Assembly: GCA_905197955.1 (NCBI GenBank)
Contig: CAJKAR010000007.1
Span: forward strand, 67,106 to 131,105
Length of the DNA stretch: 64,000 nucleotides
Source: an uncultured Lentisphaeria bacterium
GTDB taxonomy: Bacteria > Verrucomicrobiota > Lentisphaeria > Victivallales > UBA1829
Direction of reading: 5' to 3'
In this document: positions 17,904 to 26,436 of the stretch, in pieces
Layout of the letters: every line of letters starts with the position of its first letter
Position numbering within the stretch: the stretch's first letter is position 1
Position numbers and translations under genes: made by a program
The notes under the pieces: model-generated
Database searches by the model: none
Seen by the model: the letters and a program-made list of their open reading frames with translations, nothing else
Told to the model about the DNA's origin: nothing

Positions 17904-19388
17904 TCAGAATTCCAGAAGTGCTGCTCCCGGACACTCCAGGTGGAACCGCGCTGCGGTTTTCCCTTCGGGAGTTGTAGAAATGGTGACTTCGGATTCCGGT
18001 GTGGAGGAAAGATCGTTCCGGCTTTTCAGGTATGCAATCTCCCGACGGTCCGGATAAGGATGACTTCCCAGCCGTTTCCATTCCTCGGCAATGTTGTTCT
18101 CTCTGGAATCAATCCGGAAAAGGATGGGGGCGGAATATGGCCCGGCGGGCAGTTCCACACTGATCTCCATTGGTTCCGGATGGTTGTACGGGAGTGCTTC
18201 CGGATAGAGATAGACGAGTACTTTCCGCACACCGGCTTCTTCGGTTGCAATCGCTCCGCGGAACGCGTCTCCCCCGGTACAGGCGATACGCGCCGTCCCG
18301 AGACGATTCAGCAGCTGATGCGCCTTGTAGGCCGGTTTGCGCAGGGAATGCAGAGTCAGCATTCCGTAATGATTGCAGAATTCCGACGGGGTATAACCGC
18401 ATTGGTCGTAAACATCGCTGAGGCACCAGAGGGAGAACTGGTCCGCCTCCTGAGAAACTTCCGCCATCGTTTTGATGATATAGGCTGCTTCCACGGGTGT
18501 TTCCCGGTATGGATCATAAGGTATGGATGTTCGTCCCCATTCGTTCCAGTGAATTTCTCCGGAGAAACCAAGCGAGTCGGCCAGTTCCCGGACTCCCCGG
18601 ATGACTCCGGAAAGAAAATGCGGGGATCCTTCCGCCCGGTCACATTCCGCCCCTTCGAAAGGAATGTATTTTCTGGATTTTGCATCCGTATTGTAAACAT
18701 GAGTTGTCAGGATATCCGGCAGGCAGTGGTTCTGCCGGGAGAACCGCAGGAATTCTTCGATCCAGTCCGCTCTTGCCGTGGATGGCCCGCAGACAAGGAA
18801 TGCGGAATCGGTTTGTTTGATGCTCTGCCGGGTCGTTTCCCAGAAGCGGAACCAAGATTCTCTGGAGCCTGCCCAGAAGTATTCTTCCAGATTCGGCTCG
18901 TTCCAGATTTCATAAAGCCACGAACGCATTTCCGCTTTCCCATACCGGCTCTGGAAATGATTCAGCACTTCTCGGAGAAATGCGCTCCATTCTCTGAGAT
19001 CCCGTGGGGGGCAGATGGTCGCTCCCCAGCATTTGCGGTTCCCGTCGGCAAACTCTTCCGGCATGAAACACGGAATGAGAACCGGCTTCAACCCCGCGTC
19101 CAGAATGTTGTCGATGCAGTAATCCACTATGGAATAGTTGATCCGTTTCTGTTTTTCCGGCAGAGTTGCTTCGACCGGGCTGTAATCCAGAATTTTCAGT
19201 TCGGAGGCAAACATGCCGATGGCTCTTACATGAGTCATTCCGAGTTCGCTCCGGGCAAGAGCCAGCTGGCTCTGTACATCTCCCCGGACAAACCATTTGA
19301 ACTGGTCGATATTTCCGATGGAATTCCATGTGTGTCTGAATGGCTTTCCCGGCAGATTCCATGCCGGTTTCAAGTACAAGTGTTTCAT
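17904..19388 (-). CDS. GH39-like glycoside hydrolase (cytoplasmic)
   Basis: A 494-residue clan A-type (beta/alpha)8 hydrolase without a signal peptide. The likely acid/base is E164 in YEIWNEPN and the likely nucleophile E283 in IHWNEWG. The order and spacing suit family GH39 (beta-xylosidase or alpha-L-iduronidase types). A C-terminal beta domain follows from about residue 400. It is the last gene of the LacI - prepilin-like - GH - GH run, 25 bases after its neighbour. Substrate is not predictable from sequence alone. Confidence 0.8.
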   Translation of the reverse strand: MKHLYLKPAWNLPGKPFRHTWNSIGNIDQFKWFVRGDVQSQLALARSELGMTHVRAIGMFASELKILDYSPVEATLPEKQKRINYSIVDYCIDNILDAGLKPVLIPCFMPEEFADGNRKCWGATICPPRDLREWSAFLREVLNHFQSRYGKAEMRSWLYEIWNEPNLEEYFWAGSRESWFRFWETTRQSIKQTDSAFLVCGPSTARADWIEEFLRFSRQNHCLPDILTTHVYNTDAKSRKYIPFEGAECDRAEGSPHFLSGVIRGVRELADSLGFSGEIHWNEWGRTSIPYDPYRETPVEAAYIIKTMAEVSQEADQFSLWCLSDVYDQCGYTPSEFCNHYGMLTLHSLRKPAYKAHQLLNRLGTARIACTGGDAFRGAIATEEAGVRKVLVYLYPEALPYNHPEPMEISVELPAGPYSAPILFRIDSRENNIAEEWKRLGSHPYPDRREIAYLKSRNDLSSTPESEVTISTTPEGKTAARFHLECPGAALLEF

Positions 19389-19413
19389 CGTTGTCTGATC
19401 TCGTTTCCGTGTG

Positions 19414-22400
19414 TTATCGAATCAGGAGTGTTCCGTATTCCTTGGGATCCTTCGAGTTCGTGATTCCTCCGAAGAGGCGGAGCCCGTGACGTTTGCCAAC
19501 AGGGTCTCTGTCGTTGATCGCGGCGGCGAATCCGATGGCGGAACCGCGTTCCGGGGCCCGGGAGAGTCCCAGAGTCCGCCACGGGAAGAAGATGCGGTAA
19601 TGCGTTACACCGTTGGTCCGGGTGATTTTCGCATCGACTCCTTCCGGGATTCCCGGTGCGAGATTGCCTCCGTGAGCCCTCCAGCGGAAGGCTAGGTTGC
19701 GGCCGTCTTTCCCGAGCCCGAATCCGTATTCGAAGATCCGGTGCCCGTTGAAACTCTGGACCATGTTGTTGATGGTCCACGGTTTGCCGGCATCGACATC
19801 GAAGGCAAGCTGAATGCTGTCGTCCATCCAGAGATCCCCCGCGTTGCGGTTCTGGATATGATGATCGTCTCTGACATCCAGATGAATGAAGAGTCCTTTT
19901 GTGTTCCATGCGGTTCTGAGTTTTCCGGAACACTCTTCTGATTTGTACGGATCGGGGATTTCCCCGGCAAGCTCTCCGAAGCGGAGCCAGTCATTCGTGG
20001 AAAACCAGGGGATTCCCGTAAAATTATTCTTCCGAACTTCGTGACATGGCTGAATCAGGAAACTGAAGTCCTTTTTCAGCTGATGAAGGCGTCCGTTGAC
20101 CGGATAACTGACGACCGCTTCTCCCCGGAACCATTTCCCCGGCAGAACCTCTTTTTCTGAAAGGGAGAAAAAGAATTCTTTCGGTTTTCCTGCATTCATG
20201 GTTCCGAGTTTCATCGTTTTCTTCTGCCGTCCGTGAACCTGCCATGAGACCGTTCCGCCGGCGGCTATTCCGCGTTTCGCCTCGCAGACGACCCGGATGC
20301 CGGGTTTGCCCGCATCCTTCGGCCAGACCAGCTCAATTCCCGGAATGGAGACCGGATCGACCACATCGAAATGGATTCCGGAGATCACGCCCGTTTTTTC
20401 CCGTACAAAAACCGTATAGTCGCCGAACGGAATTTTTTCCGGGATGAAAACCGTTCCATTCACGACTTTCAGCGGAGCCGGAACCAGAAACAGTGCTGCT
20501 CCGTCGGCGTTCAAACGTTCCGCGGAGCCGGGACTGGTACGGCGGACCGCTTGAATCCGGAGGTTGTTCCACAGGGTCATGTCATTCGTTTCAAGGAAGA
20601 CTGGGCTTTCGGTCAGTTTCATCATGGAGCCGGAGGGGAAGGGGGAGAGTTTGCGTCCCATCATATCGGTCATTGATGTAATGTTCGCGGGTGCGGGGAA
20701 GACTCCTTTGCCGTCCGTGGACCATGCGATTACCAGCAGTCCGCCCTCCGGCCGTTTATGCAGGACCAGGTGCGTTGTTTCCGATGCCTTGATCCAGCGT
20801 CCGGAGGTTCCGAACGGAGTCAGCGTTTTGATCGCCTTGGCGATCGCAGCGTAAGACGGTTTCGGACTCATATCACGGCGGAGAAGGGAGAAACCGTGTT
20901 CCCCCTCGTTTTTCGGAAGGTACCATCCGGCGAAATAGACGGCGGAGGCGATTCCGGTTGTCGAAAGCAGGGCGAAGGAGCGGGAGACATACCGCGCCTG
21001 CGTCAGTTCGTCGACATGGGGCTGCCAGGTGCCGGGCAGAGTCGTCCAGCCGAATTCCGTGAAATGAACCGGCATGTCGCCTTTTCCGATGGAGCGGGGA
21101 TATTCCATATAGCGGATGATATCGTCCATGAACTTCCCTTCCGGTGCGGTTCCCCACACATAGGGATGAGCACTGACGCCGTCGAGATCGTTGAGGAGTC
21201 CGAGGTCAACCAGTCGTTTCAGATACGGAACGCTGACATTGGATGCCGCCGGACCGAACACTTTCGCTCCCGGCGCACCCGCACGGATCGCCTTTGCCGC
21301 GACGGAGTGGAGTTTGACCAGTTCCTCATCGGTTCCGCGCCAGGAGTTGTTGATTTCATTGAAGACGGAGAACGCCTCCTCCTTTGCCCGGTACGAGTGG
21401 ACTTCCGCCCATGCTTTCACAACATCGTAAAAGCCTTTCCAGTCGGCGGGAGCGCATTTGATTCCGCGTTTTTTCGGATCGGCGATCCAGTCCGGAAAGT
21501 TGCCGCCGAAGACATGGTGATAGGCGATTTTCGACTTCCTCCATTCCTCGTATTCCTTGCGTTCCCAGTCCGGCATGTGCCCGGTGACTTTACCGTCGGC
21601 TCCGCGCTTGTAGAGATTGATGTTCCAGATGTGCCAGTACCAGCGGCATCCGGCATAGAGAGCAAGGTCTTCCGGCATGGAGATCGGAGAGAAACCGTAC
21701 TTCGAATTGCGGTGAATCTCGTCCGGAAGGGCAGGGCCGACCACGGCGGCAGTCGTCTTTGAGACGATTCGGGAGCCGTCCCTGTATTCGACTTCCGCTT
21801 CGGCTTCATACCATCCCTTTTCCGCAAGCGGAAGGCGGAGCGTGGATGCATCCCGGATGGATTTTTCCAGAACGGTTTTGCCTGTCTCATTTTTCAGTGT
21901 GATCCGTCCACTCCGGACATCGCCGGGGGCGATTGAAACCTTCAGTTCCCCGGAATCAAGCGGGACGATGTTGGCTTTCCAGCCGGTGGTGAGAAGATGA
22001 CGCTTCTCTTCTGAAACGCTCAGTTCGGCTTTTTTCAGAAGAAGAGAGGCTTTTCCGGATTTTGAGCGGAGAAAAAAGAAGAGACGGATATCCGAATCGA
22101 TATTTTCCGGAAGATCGGCTGTGAATGTGAGATCACGGCATCGGGTGCCGCCGCCCGGGATGGCTCCGTCGATTCCGCTCCTGCCGTCGGGAGAGCGGAG
22201 AACGAGCCAGCCGGCGGGAATCCGTTTCCGGGAGAAGATGATCCGGACCGAGGCATTGTCTTCCTTCCGGAGTGGTCCGAGAGCGGATAGCCGCAGCGTC
22301 AGTTTGCGTTTTACTGCGAAAGGTCCGGCATCGGGAATCCTGGAAAGGGGCGCATAGAGAACATTTTCGGAACCATCGCGCAGAGTCGTTTCAAAGCGGA

Positions 22401-22596
22401 GAAGAGGGGCTCCGTTTTCCCGGATCAGGGAGTAGGATGTCTGCGGTTTTTTCCGTTCGATTACCCATCCGGCTGTTTTGCCGGAGCGGAAATTCATTTC
22501 CTGAAATGGCTGTGTTTCAGCAGAGAGCGTCTGCTGCATCAGAATGAGTGTCAGCATTCCGGTGGAAAGAGAGAGAAAAAGATTTTTTTTGTTCAT
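19414..22596 (-). CDS. Secreted multidomain glycoside hydrolase with C-terminal CBM9-like domain
   Basis: A 1060-residue protein. A signal peptide (residues 1-26) is followed by an N-terminal beta-sandwich region (30-290). The (beta/alpha)8-type domain has E414 in FNEINNSW and E514 in VHFTEFGW as candidate catalytic pair, with SAHPYVWG between them, resembling GH39-like clan A enzymes. From about residue 870 to the end it looks like a CBM9/DOMON-type carbohydrate-binding domain (GLFIHLDVRDDHH, WMDDSIQLAFDVD). The enzyme is exported and probably works with the cytoplasmic GH39-like enzyme downstream. Confidence 0.82.
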   Translation of the reverse strand: MNKKNLFLSLSTGMLTLILMQQTLSAETQPFQEMNFRSGKTAGWVIERKKPQTSYSLIRENGAPLLRFETTLRDGSENVLYAPLSRIPDAGPFAVKRKLTLRLSALGPLRKEDNASVRIIFSRKRIPAGWLVLRSPDGRSGIDGAIPGGGTRCRDLTFTADLPENIDSDIRLFFFLRSKSGKASLLLKKAELSVSEEKRHLLTTGWKANIVPLDSGELKVSIAPGDVRSGRITLKNETGKTVLEKSIRDASTLRLPLAEKGWYEAEAEVEYRDGSRIVSKTTAAVVGPALPDEIHRNSKYGFSPISMPEDLALYAGCRWYWHIWNINLYKRGADGKVTGHMPDWERKEYEEWRKSKIAYHHVFGGNFPDWIADPKKRGIKCAPADWKGFYDVVKAWAEVHSYRAKEEAFSVFNEINNSWRGTDEELVKLHSVAAKAIRAGAPGAKVFGPAASNVSVPYLKRLVDLGLLNDLDGVSAHPYVWGTAPEGKFMDDIIRYMEYPRSIGKGDMPVHFTEFGWTTLPGTWQPHVDELTQARYVSRSFALLSTTGIASAVYFAGWYLPKNEGEHGFSLLRRDMSPKPSYAAIAKAIKTLTPFGTSGRWIKASETTHLVLHKRPEGGLLVIAWSTDGKGVFPAPANITSMTDMMGRKLSPFPSGSMMKLTESPVFLETNDMTLWNNLRIQAVRRTSPGSAERLNADGAALFLVPAPLKVVNGTVFIPEKIPFGDYTVFVREKTGVISGIHFDVVDPVSIPGIELVWPKDAGKPGIRVVCEAKRGIAAGGTVSWQVHGRQKKTMKLGTMNAGKPKEFFFSLSEKEVLPGKWFRGEAVVSYPVNGRLHQLKKDFSFLIQPCHEVRKNNFTGIPWFSTNDWLRFGELAGEIPDPYKSEECSGKLRTAWNTKGLFIHLDVRDDHHIQNRNAGDLWMDDSIQLAFDVDAGKPWTINNMVQSFNGHRIFEYGFGLGKDGRNLAFRWRAHGGNLAPGIPEGVDAKITRTNGVTHYRIFFPWRTLGLSRAPERGSAIGFAAAINDRDPVGKRHGLRLFGGITNSKDPKEYGTLLIR

Positions 22597-22620
22597 GAAA
22601 ATGGATATCCTTTACGGTTC

Positions 22621-23361
22621 TTAATATTGAAGTTGAAAATCCCACCAGTTGTATTTGCAGGCGGGATTGGTGTTCTGGTCGATGTCAAAACTGCGTACGG
22701 AAGAGGAATGTCCGTCCATCCAGGCAATGGAGGGTCTCATGCCGTGCCGGAATTCCCCGTACCATCTCTGATAGCCCCAGGTTTCGGAACGGACCATGAA
22801 GCGGTCCGCTGTGAGAGAGTCTTTGCTGTCTACACTGTCGGCAAAGCCGATGACGATGGAGGGCTTTTTCAGTTTCGAAGAGCGGGTGAATTTGTTCTCC
22901 GGAGGCCAGACCCCGTAACTTCCGCCTCCGATGGAGATATTCAAGCCGTAAGACTGGCATTTCGGGCCATCTTTTTCCGTGTACGGAGCCTCCGGACAGG
23001 CAAAGAAGATTTTGACCGGCATATAGAGATCCAGTCCGCTGGTCGCATGATAGAGACCGGTCGCATTGTTGCCTTCCAGATTGCACCAGCTGTAGATGGT
23101 CGGAAACCATCCGTTGTTGTCATCCACATACATCTGCATGGAGGTTCCGAGCTGTTTCGTATTGCTGATGCAGCGGATGGCATTGGCTTTCTGTCTCGCT
23201 TTGTTCAGAGCAGGAAGAAGCAGAGCGGCAAGAATTGCAATAATTGCTATTACGATCAAAAGTTCAATCAATGTAAAATTTGTCCGTATGCTGTTGCTGC
23301 TTTTTTCGATCTGTCTGTTTTTCGCGGGGACATCTGTGTTGTTCTTTTTTTGTTCTGTCAT
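22621..23361 (-). CDS. Prepilin-like protein with H-x9-DG motif (DUF1559 type)
   Basis: A 246-residue protein. The ATG at 23361 is chosen because AAAAAGG lies 12 bases upstream; an ATG at 23373 abuts that site. Residues about 30-65 carry a type IV prepilin N-terminus (FTLIELLIVIAIIAILAALL) cut by a prepilin peptidase before the Phe. A globular domain follows and ends in H-x9-DG (HGMRPSIAWMDGH). Such proteins are very numerous in Lentisphaerae and Planctomycetes. It lies between the lacI-type regulator and the secreted GH, so it may anchor or export the polysaccharide machinery. Confidence 0.88.
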   Translation of the reverse strand: MTEQKKNNTDVPAKNRQIEKSSNSIRTNFTLIELLIVIAIIAILAALLLPALNKARQKANAIRCISNTKQLGTSMQMYVDDNNGWFPTIYSWCNLEGNNATGLYHATSGLDLYMPVKIFFACPEAPYTEKDGPKCQSYGLNISIGGGSYGVWPPENKFTRSSKLKKPSIVIGFADSVDSKDSLTADRFMVRSETWGYQRWYGEFRHGMRPSIAWMDGHSSSVRSFDIDQNTNPACKYNWWDFQLQY

Positions 23362-23405
23362 GGTTGTAACCATCCTTTTTATATTTGAATTTGTAAATGG
23401 CAGGA

Positions 23406-24401
23406 TCAGTTTTCCCGGACAAGCAGCGGACATTCCATTTTTCGGACAGGATTGTCCGGGTGTTTTCCTTTGATGAGAGAAGAGAGAAGATCAAACGCTT
23501 CCCGGAGCAGCCGTTCATAATCCAGAGTACAGACTGTCATCTGCGGATAGTGTGACGTTGCATAATGCAGACTGCAAAGACGGCAGGTTACGGAAACCTG
23601 TTTCGGAACATCGATTCCCAGTTTCAGCAGATGAAGAATCAGTGCCGTTGCGTACCCCGGAGTCTGACAGATGACGGCATCCGCGGGATCCGGGCGGTTC
23701 AGAAACAGTTTTTCCGTTGCCAGAATCAGATCATCTTGAAAATTTCTTCCGAATGAGTTGACGTAGATCAGCGATGGATCAAGAGGGATGCCGTTTGCTT
23801 TTATGGAGTCGAAAAAGCCGCGTCTGCCTTCTGTTGTTGTAATGAAACGGTTTTCTTCCCCGTCGAGATACGCGATCCTCTTTCTTCCTGCGCGGAGCAG
23901 ATAGGTGACAAGTTTGGCAACGCAGTCTGCATGATCCGGAAAAATGGCTGCAGATTCATTCGGTTCATTCACCTGTACAAAGGGAATACGAGTTCCCGTG
24001 ATTTGCTTCATGGTTTGCGGGCCGAAATAGCCACAGAGAACGATTCCGGCCATTTGAGAATCCTGGAACAGGACCGGGAGAGTCCCATCATTGAAGAAAT
24101 TAAATCGTTCCACCCGGGATTCGCAGTTCCTGCGAAAACAATTTTCCAGAAATTCTGCGATTAATTCCAGTTCGGATGGGAGACCGTCCGAATAACCGGA
24201 GACAACAAGACCAATTCGGTTTTTTCGACCACTTTTTAATGCGGCGGCAGTGGCATTACGGGTATAACCTTTCTTTTTTGCCAGTTCCAGAATACGAGTT
24301 CTTGTCTGAATGGAAACTCCCTGCAATCCATTCAATGCACATGATACAGTAAAGACGGAAACCCCTGCTTCCCGCGCTAAATCTTTTATCGTAATTGCCA
24401 T
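23406..24401 (-). CDS. LacI-family transcriptional regulator
   Basis: A 331-residue protein. The ATG at 24401 is chosen over an upstream TTG; AAGGAAAG lies in front. The N-terminal helix-turn-helix TIKDLAREAGVSVFTVSCALNG is the LacI signature, followed by the hinge helix and a periplasmic-binding-protein-like sensor domain (from about 60). It probably binds a sugar released by the GH enzymes encoded downstream and controls the operon and itself. The position expected to be an Arg/Ser-rich turn reads SVFTVSCALNG, slightly unusual but consistent. Confidence 0.92.
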   Translation of the reverse strand: MAITIKDLAREAGVSVFTVSCALNGLQGVSIQTRTRILELAKKKGYTRNATAAALKSGRKNRIGLVVSGYSDGLPSELELIAEFLENCFRRNCESRVERFNFFNDGTLPVLFQDSQMAGIVLCGYFGPQTMKQITGTRIPFVQVNEPNESAAIFPDHADCVAKLVTYLLRAGRKRIAYLDGEENRFITTTEGRRGFFDSIKANGIPLDPSLIYVNSFGRNFQDDLILATEKLFLNRPDPADAVICQTPGYATALILHLLKLGIDVPKQVSVTCRLCSLHYATSHYPQMTVCTLDYERLLREAFDLLSSLIKGKHPDNPVRKMECPLLVREN

Positions 24402-24420
24402 CTGCAATTCTTTCCTTACC

Positions 24421-24470
24421 TAATCGTTTATGTTCTTTTCCATTATAGCATATTATGTGAATTTTGTCAA
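24421..24470 (-). promoter_or_regulatory. Perfect consensus promoter and candidate operator for the LacI-type operon
   Basis: Minus strand: TTGACA (24465-24470), 17 bases, TATAAT (24442-24447), a perfect match to sigma70 consensus. TAAACGATTA at 24421-24430 is an imperfect palindrome with a central CG, as in many LacI-family operators, and lies just past the expected transcription start. Autorepression is inferred. Confidence 0.72.
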
Positions 24471-24743
24471 GAGGGATTTGTAAAAAAGCGCTCTCGTGGA
24501 AAATGAAAATTCCCTTTGGCGATTTTTACCGGAAGAGAGCATATCTTAAGAAAAACTCAGAAATGAAAAGGGAAAGACGGAGCTAGGCCTTATTGTTTAT
24601 TGAGGAAAATGTGGTGGAAATGTCGGTTCATGCCGGTTCTTCTTTATCATAATGCAATGGAGTTCATAGAAAACAATATTTTTTGTACCCTTTTGTTTTT
24701 TATGTTGAACAGAAGGGGAAAGAAGAAATTTTCCTCTTTTCTC

Positions 24744-24772
24744 TTGTCTCTTTTCTGGAATGGGTGTATAGT
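24744..24772 (+). promoter_or_regulatory. Promoter for the amino acid:cation symporter
   Basis: TTGTCT (24744-24749), 17 bases, TATAGT (24767-24772). It lies inside the open 5' extension of the symporter frame and supports the start at 24846. The rest of the 438-base gap (24402-24845) holds the divergent LacI promoter and nothing else I can name. Confidence 0.55.
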
Positions 24773-24845
24773 ACTCGTTTCGAGAATGAAAGAAGGCGCG
24801 CGGACAGAGTGTCCCGCGGAAGAACCCGCAAACGGATGGAAAGGA

Positions 24846-26324
24846 ATGATTCAGAATATCCTATCAGTAATCAATCAGTTCTGCCAGGAACTCCAGACTG
24901 GATTCAATGAGGCGGTCCCGCGTTCTCTTGCCGATTTCGTGGCGGGAACCAGTGCGTTCCTCTGGGGGGCTCCGCTGCTGATTCTGCTGGTCGGGACACA
25001 TCTTTACCTGACGTTCCGTCTCCGGTTTATCCAGAGATATATTCCCAAAGCGATCCGTCTTTCGATTACAAAGGATGAACATGCGGTCGGCGATATCTCT
25101 CCGTTCGGAGCTCTGTCGGTTGCGCTTGCCGCCACGATCGGGACCGGAAACATCATCGGGGTTGCGACCGCGATTGCTCTGGGCGGTCCCGGGGCGGTCT
25201 TCTGGTGCTGGATCGTGGGAATCTTCGGCATCGCCACAAAATATGCCGAAGGTGTGCTGGCGGTCCGATACCGGGTCACATCGGCGGATGGCAATGTGCG
25301 CGGCGGTCCCATGTTCGCAATCCGGTACGGGATGAACTGCAAATGGCTCGCAGTATTTTTCGCTTTGATGACGATGCTGGCATCGTTCGGAGTCGGAAAT
25401 CTGGCGCAGAGCAATGCCGTGGCGGTTACTATGCGCGAGAGCCTGCATGTCCCGCCGCTGATTACCGGGATTCTTATGACGGGACTGGTGGCGGCAGTTG
25501 TCCTTGGCGGACTCAAAACGATTGCCAGAGTCTGTGAAAAGATCGTCCCGCTCATGGCGGCCTGTTACCTGTTCGGCTGTTTTGCGGTGCTTTGTCTGAA
25601 TGCGGAATATATTCTTCCATCGCTGCGGCTGATTCTGGAGAGCGCGTTTTCGTCGAAAGCGGCGGGTGGTGGATTTGTCGGCGTTTCCGTCCTGACGGCG
25701 ATGCGTTACGGCGTTGCCCGCGGCTTGTTTTCCAACGAGTCCGGACTCGGATCGGCTCCGATCGTCGCCGCGGCCGCGAAAACAAGAAATCCGGTCCGGC
25801 AGGCGCTGATCTCCTCCACGGGAACATTCTGGGATACCGTTGTCATCTGCGCGATCACGGGTGTCGTGCTCGTTTCCAACTGTCTTGCGCTGAATATTGA
25901 TGTGCAGGACGGCGCAACTTTGACCCATAAGGCCTTCGAACGAATTCCTGTCGTGGGGCCGCTGATCCTCACATTCGGAATCGTCTCCTTTGCTTATACA
26001 ACGATTCTCGGCTGGTCCTACTATGGAGAAAAGGCGTTTGAATATGTGTTCGGCGGGCGCGGGATTACCTTGTACCGTCTTCTGTTTGTGTTCCTGATCC
26101 TGACAGGCTCCGTGATCTCGCTGAAGATCGTATGGGATTTTTCTGACGCCGCCAATGCGCTGATGGCTCTGCCGAATCTGATTTGCCTGATCGCTCTGAC
26201 CCCGGTCATTGTCAATGAGACCCGCCGTTATCTCTGGAACGGAATGCTCGATGAATTCGACAGCCGCGATACTCTGCCGGTAGAAAATATTCTTCCTTCC
26301 TCCCCACGGAAGGAAGGCGAATAA
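24846..26324 (+). CDS. Amino acid:cation symporter (AGCS family)
   Basis: A 492-residue polytopic inner-membrane protein of the alanine/glycine:cation symporter family. The family signature is clear: ALSVALAATIGTGNIIGVATAIALGG, and later RYGVARGLFSNESGLGSAPI. The ATG at 24846 has GGAAAGGA immediately upstream and gives the normal family length (about 450-490); the frame is open further upstream but a promoter lies there. Transport of alanine, glycine or a related amino acid with Na+ or H+ is expected. It sits between two GH modules without an obvious link. Confidence 0.9.
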   Translation: MIQNILSVINQFCQELQTGFNEAVPRSLADFVAGTSAFLWGAPLLILLVGTHLYLTFRLRFIQRYIPKAIRLSITKDEHAVGDISPFGALSVALAATIGTGNIIGVATAIALGGPGAVFWCWIVGIFGIATKYAEGVLAVRYRVTSADGNVRGGPMFAIRYGMNCKWLAVFFALMTMLASFGVGNLAQSNAVAVTMRESLHVPPLITGILMTGLVAAVVLGGLKTIARVCEKIVPLMAACYLFGCFAVLCLNAEYILPSLRLILESAFSSKAAGGGFVGVSVLTAMRYGVARGLFSNESGLGSAPIVAAAAKTRNPVRQALISSTGTFWDTVVICAITGVVLVSNCLALNIDVQDGATLTHKAFERIPVVGPLILTFGIVSFAYTTILGWSYYGEKAFEYVFGGRGITLYRLLFVFLILTGSVISLKIVWDFSDAANALMALPNLICLIALTPVIVNETRRYLWNGMLDEFDSRDTLPVENILPSSPRKEGE

Positions 26325-26436
26325 TATCGGAACCGTTCACATCTTGTCCTCTTTTTTCGACAGGATCTTTTTGTACTGTGGTTCTTCCGCTTTGTTCAAT
26401 CACCGGCGGTCGCGTGCCGTGGCCGGGGTGCTCTGC

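Noticed and set aside
17865..19463. 532-codon open frame opposite the GH39-like gene
   Set aside because: Shadow of the real gene with catalytic motifs on the minus strand.
24600..24845. N-terminal extension of the symporter to a TTG at 24600
   Set aside because: It adds 82 residues foreign to the family and contains a good promoter at 24744-24772; the ATG at 24846 gives the normal length.
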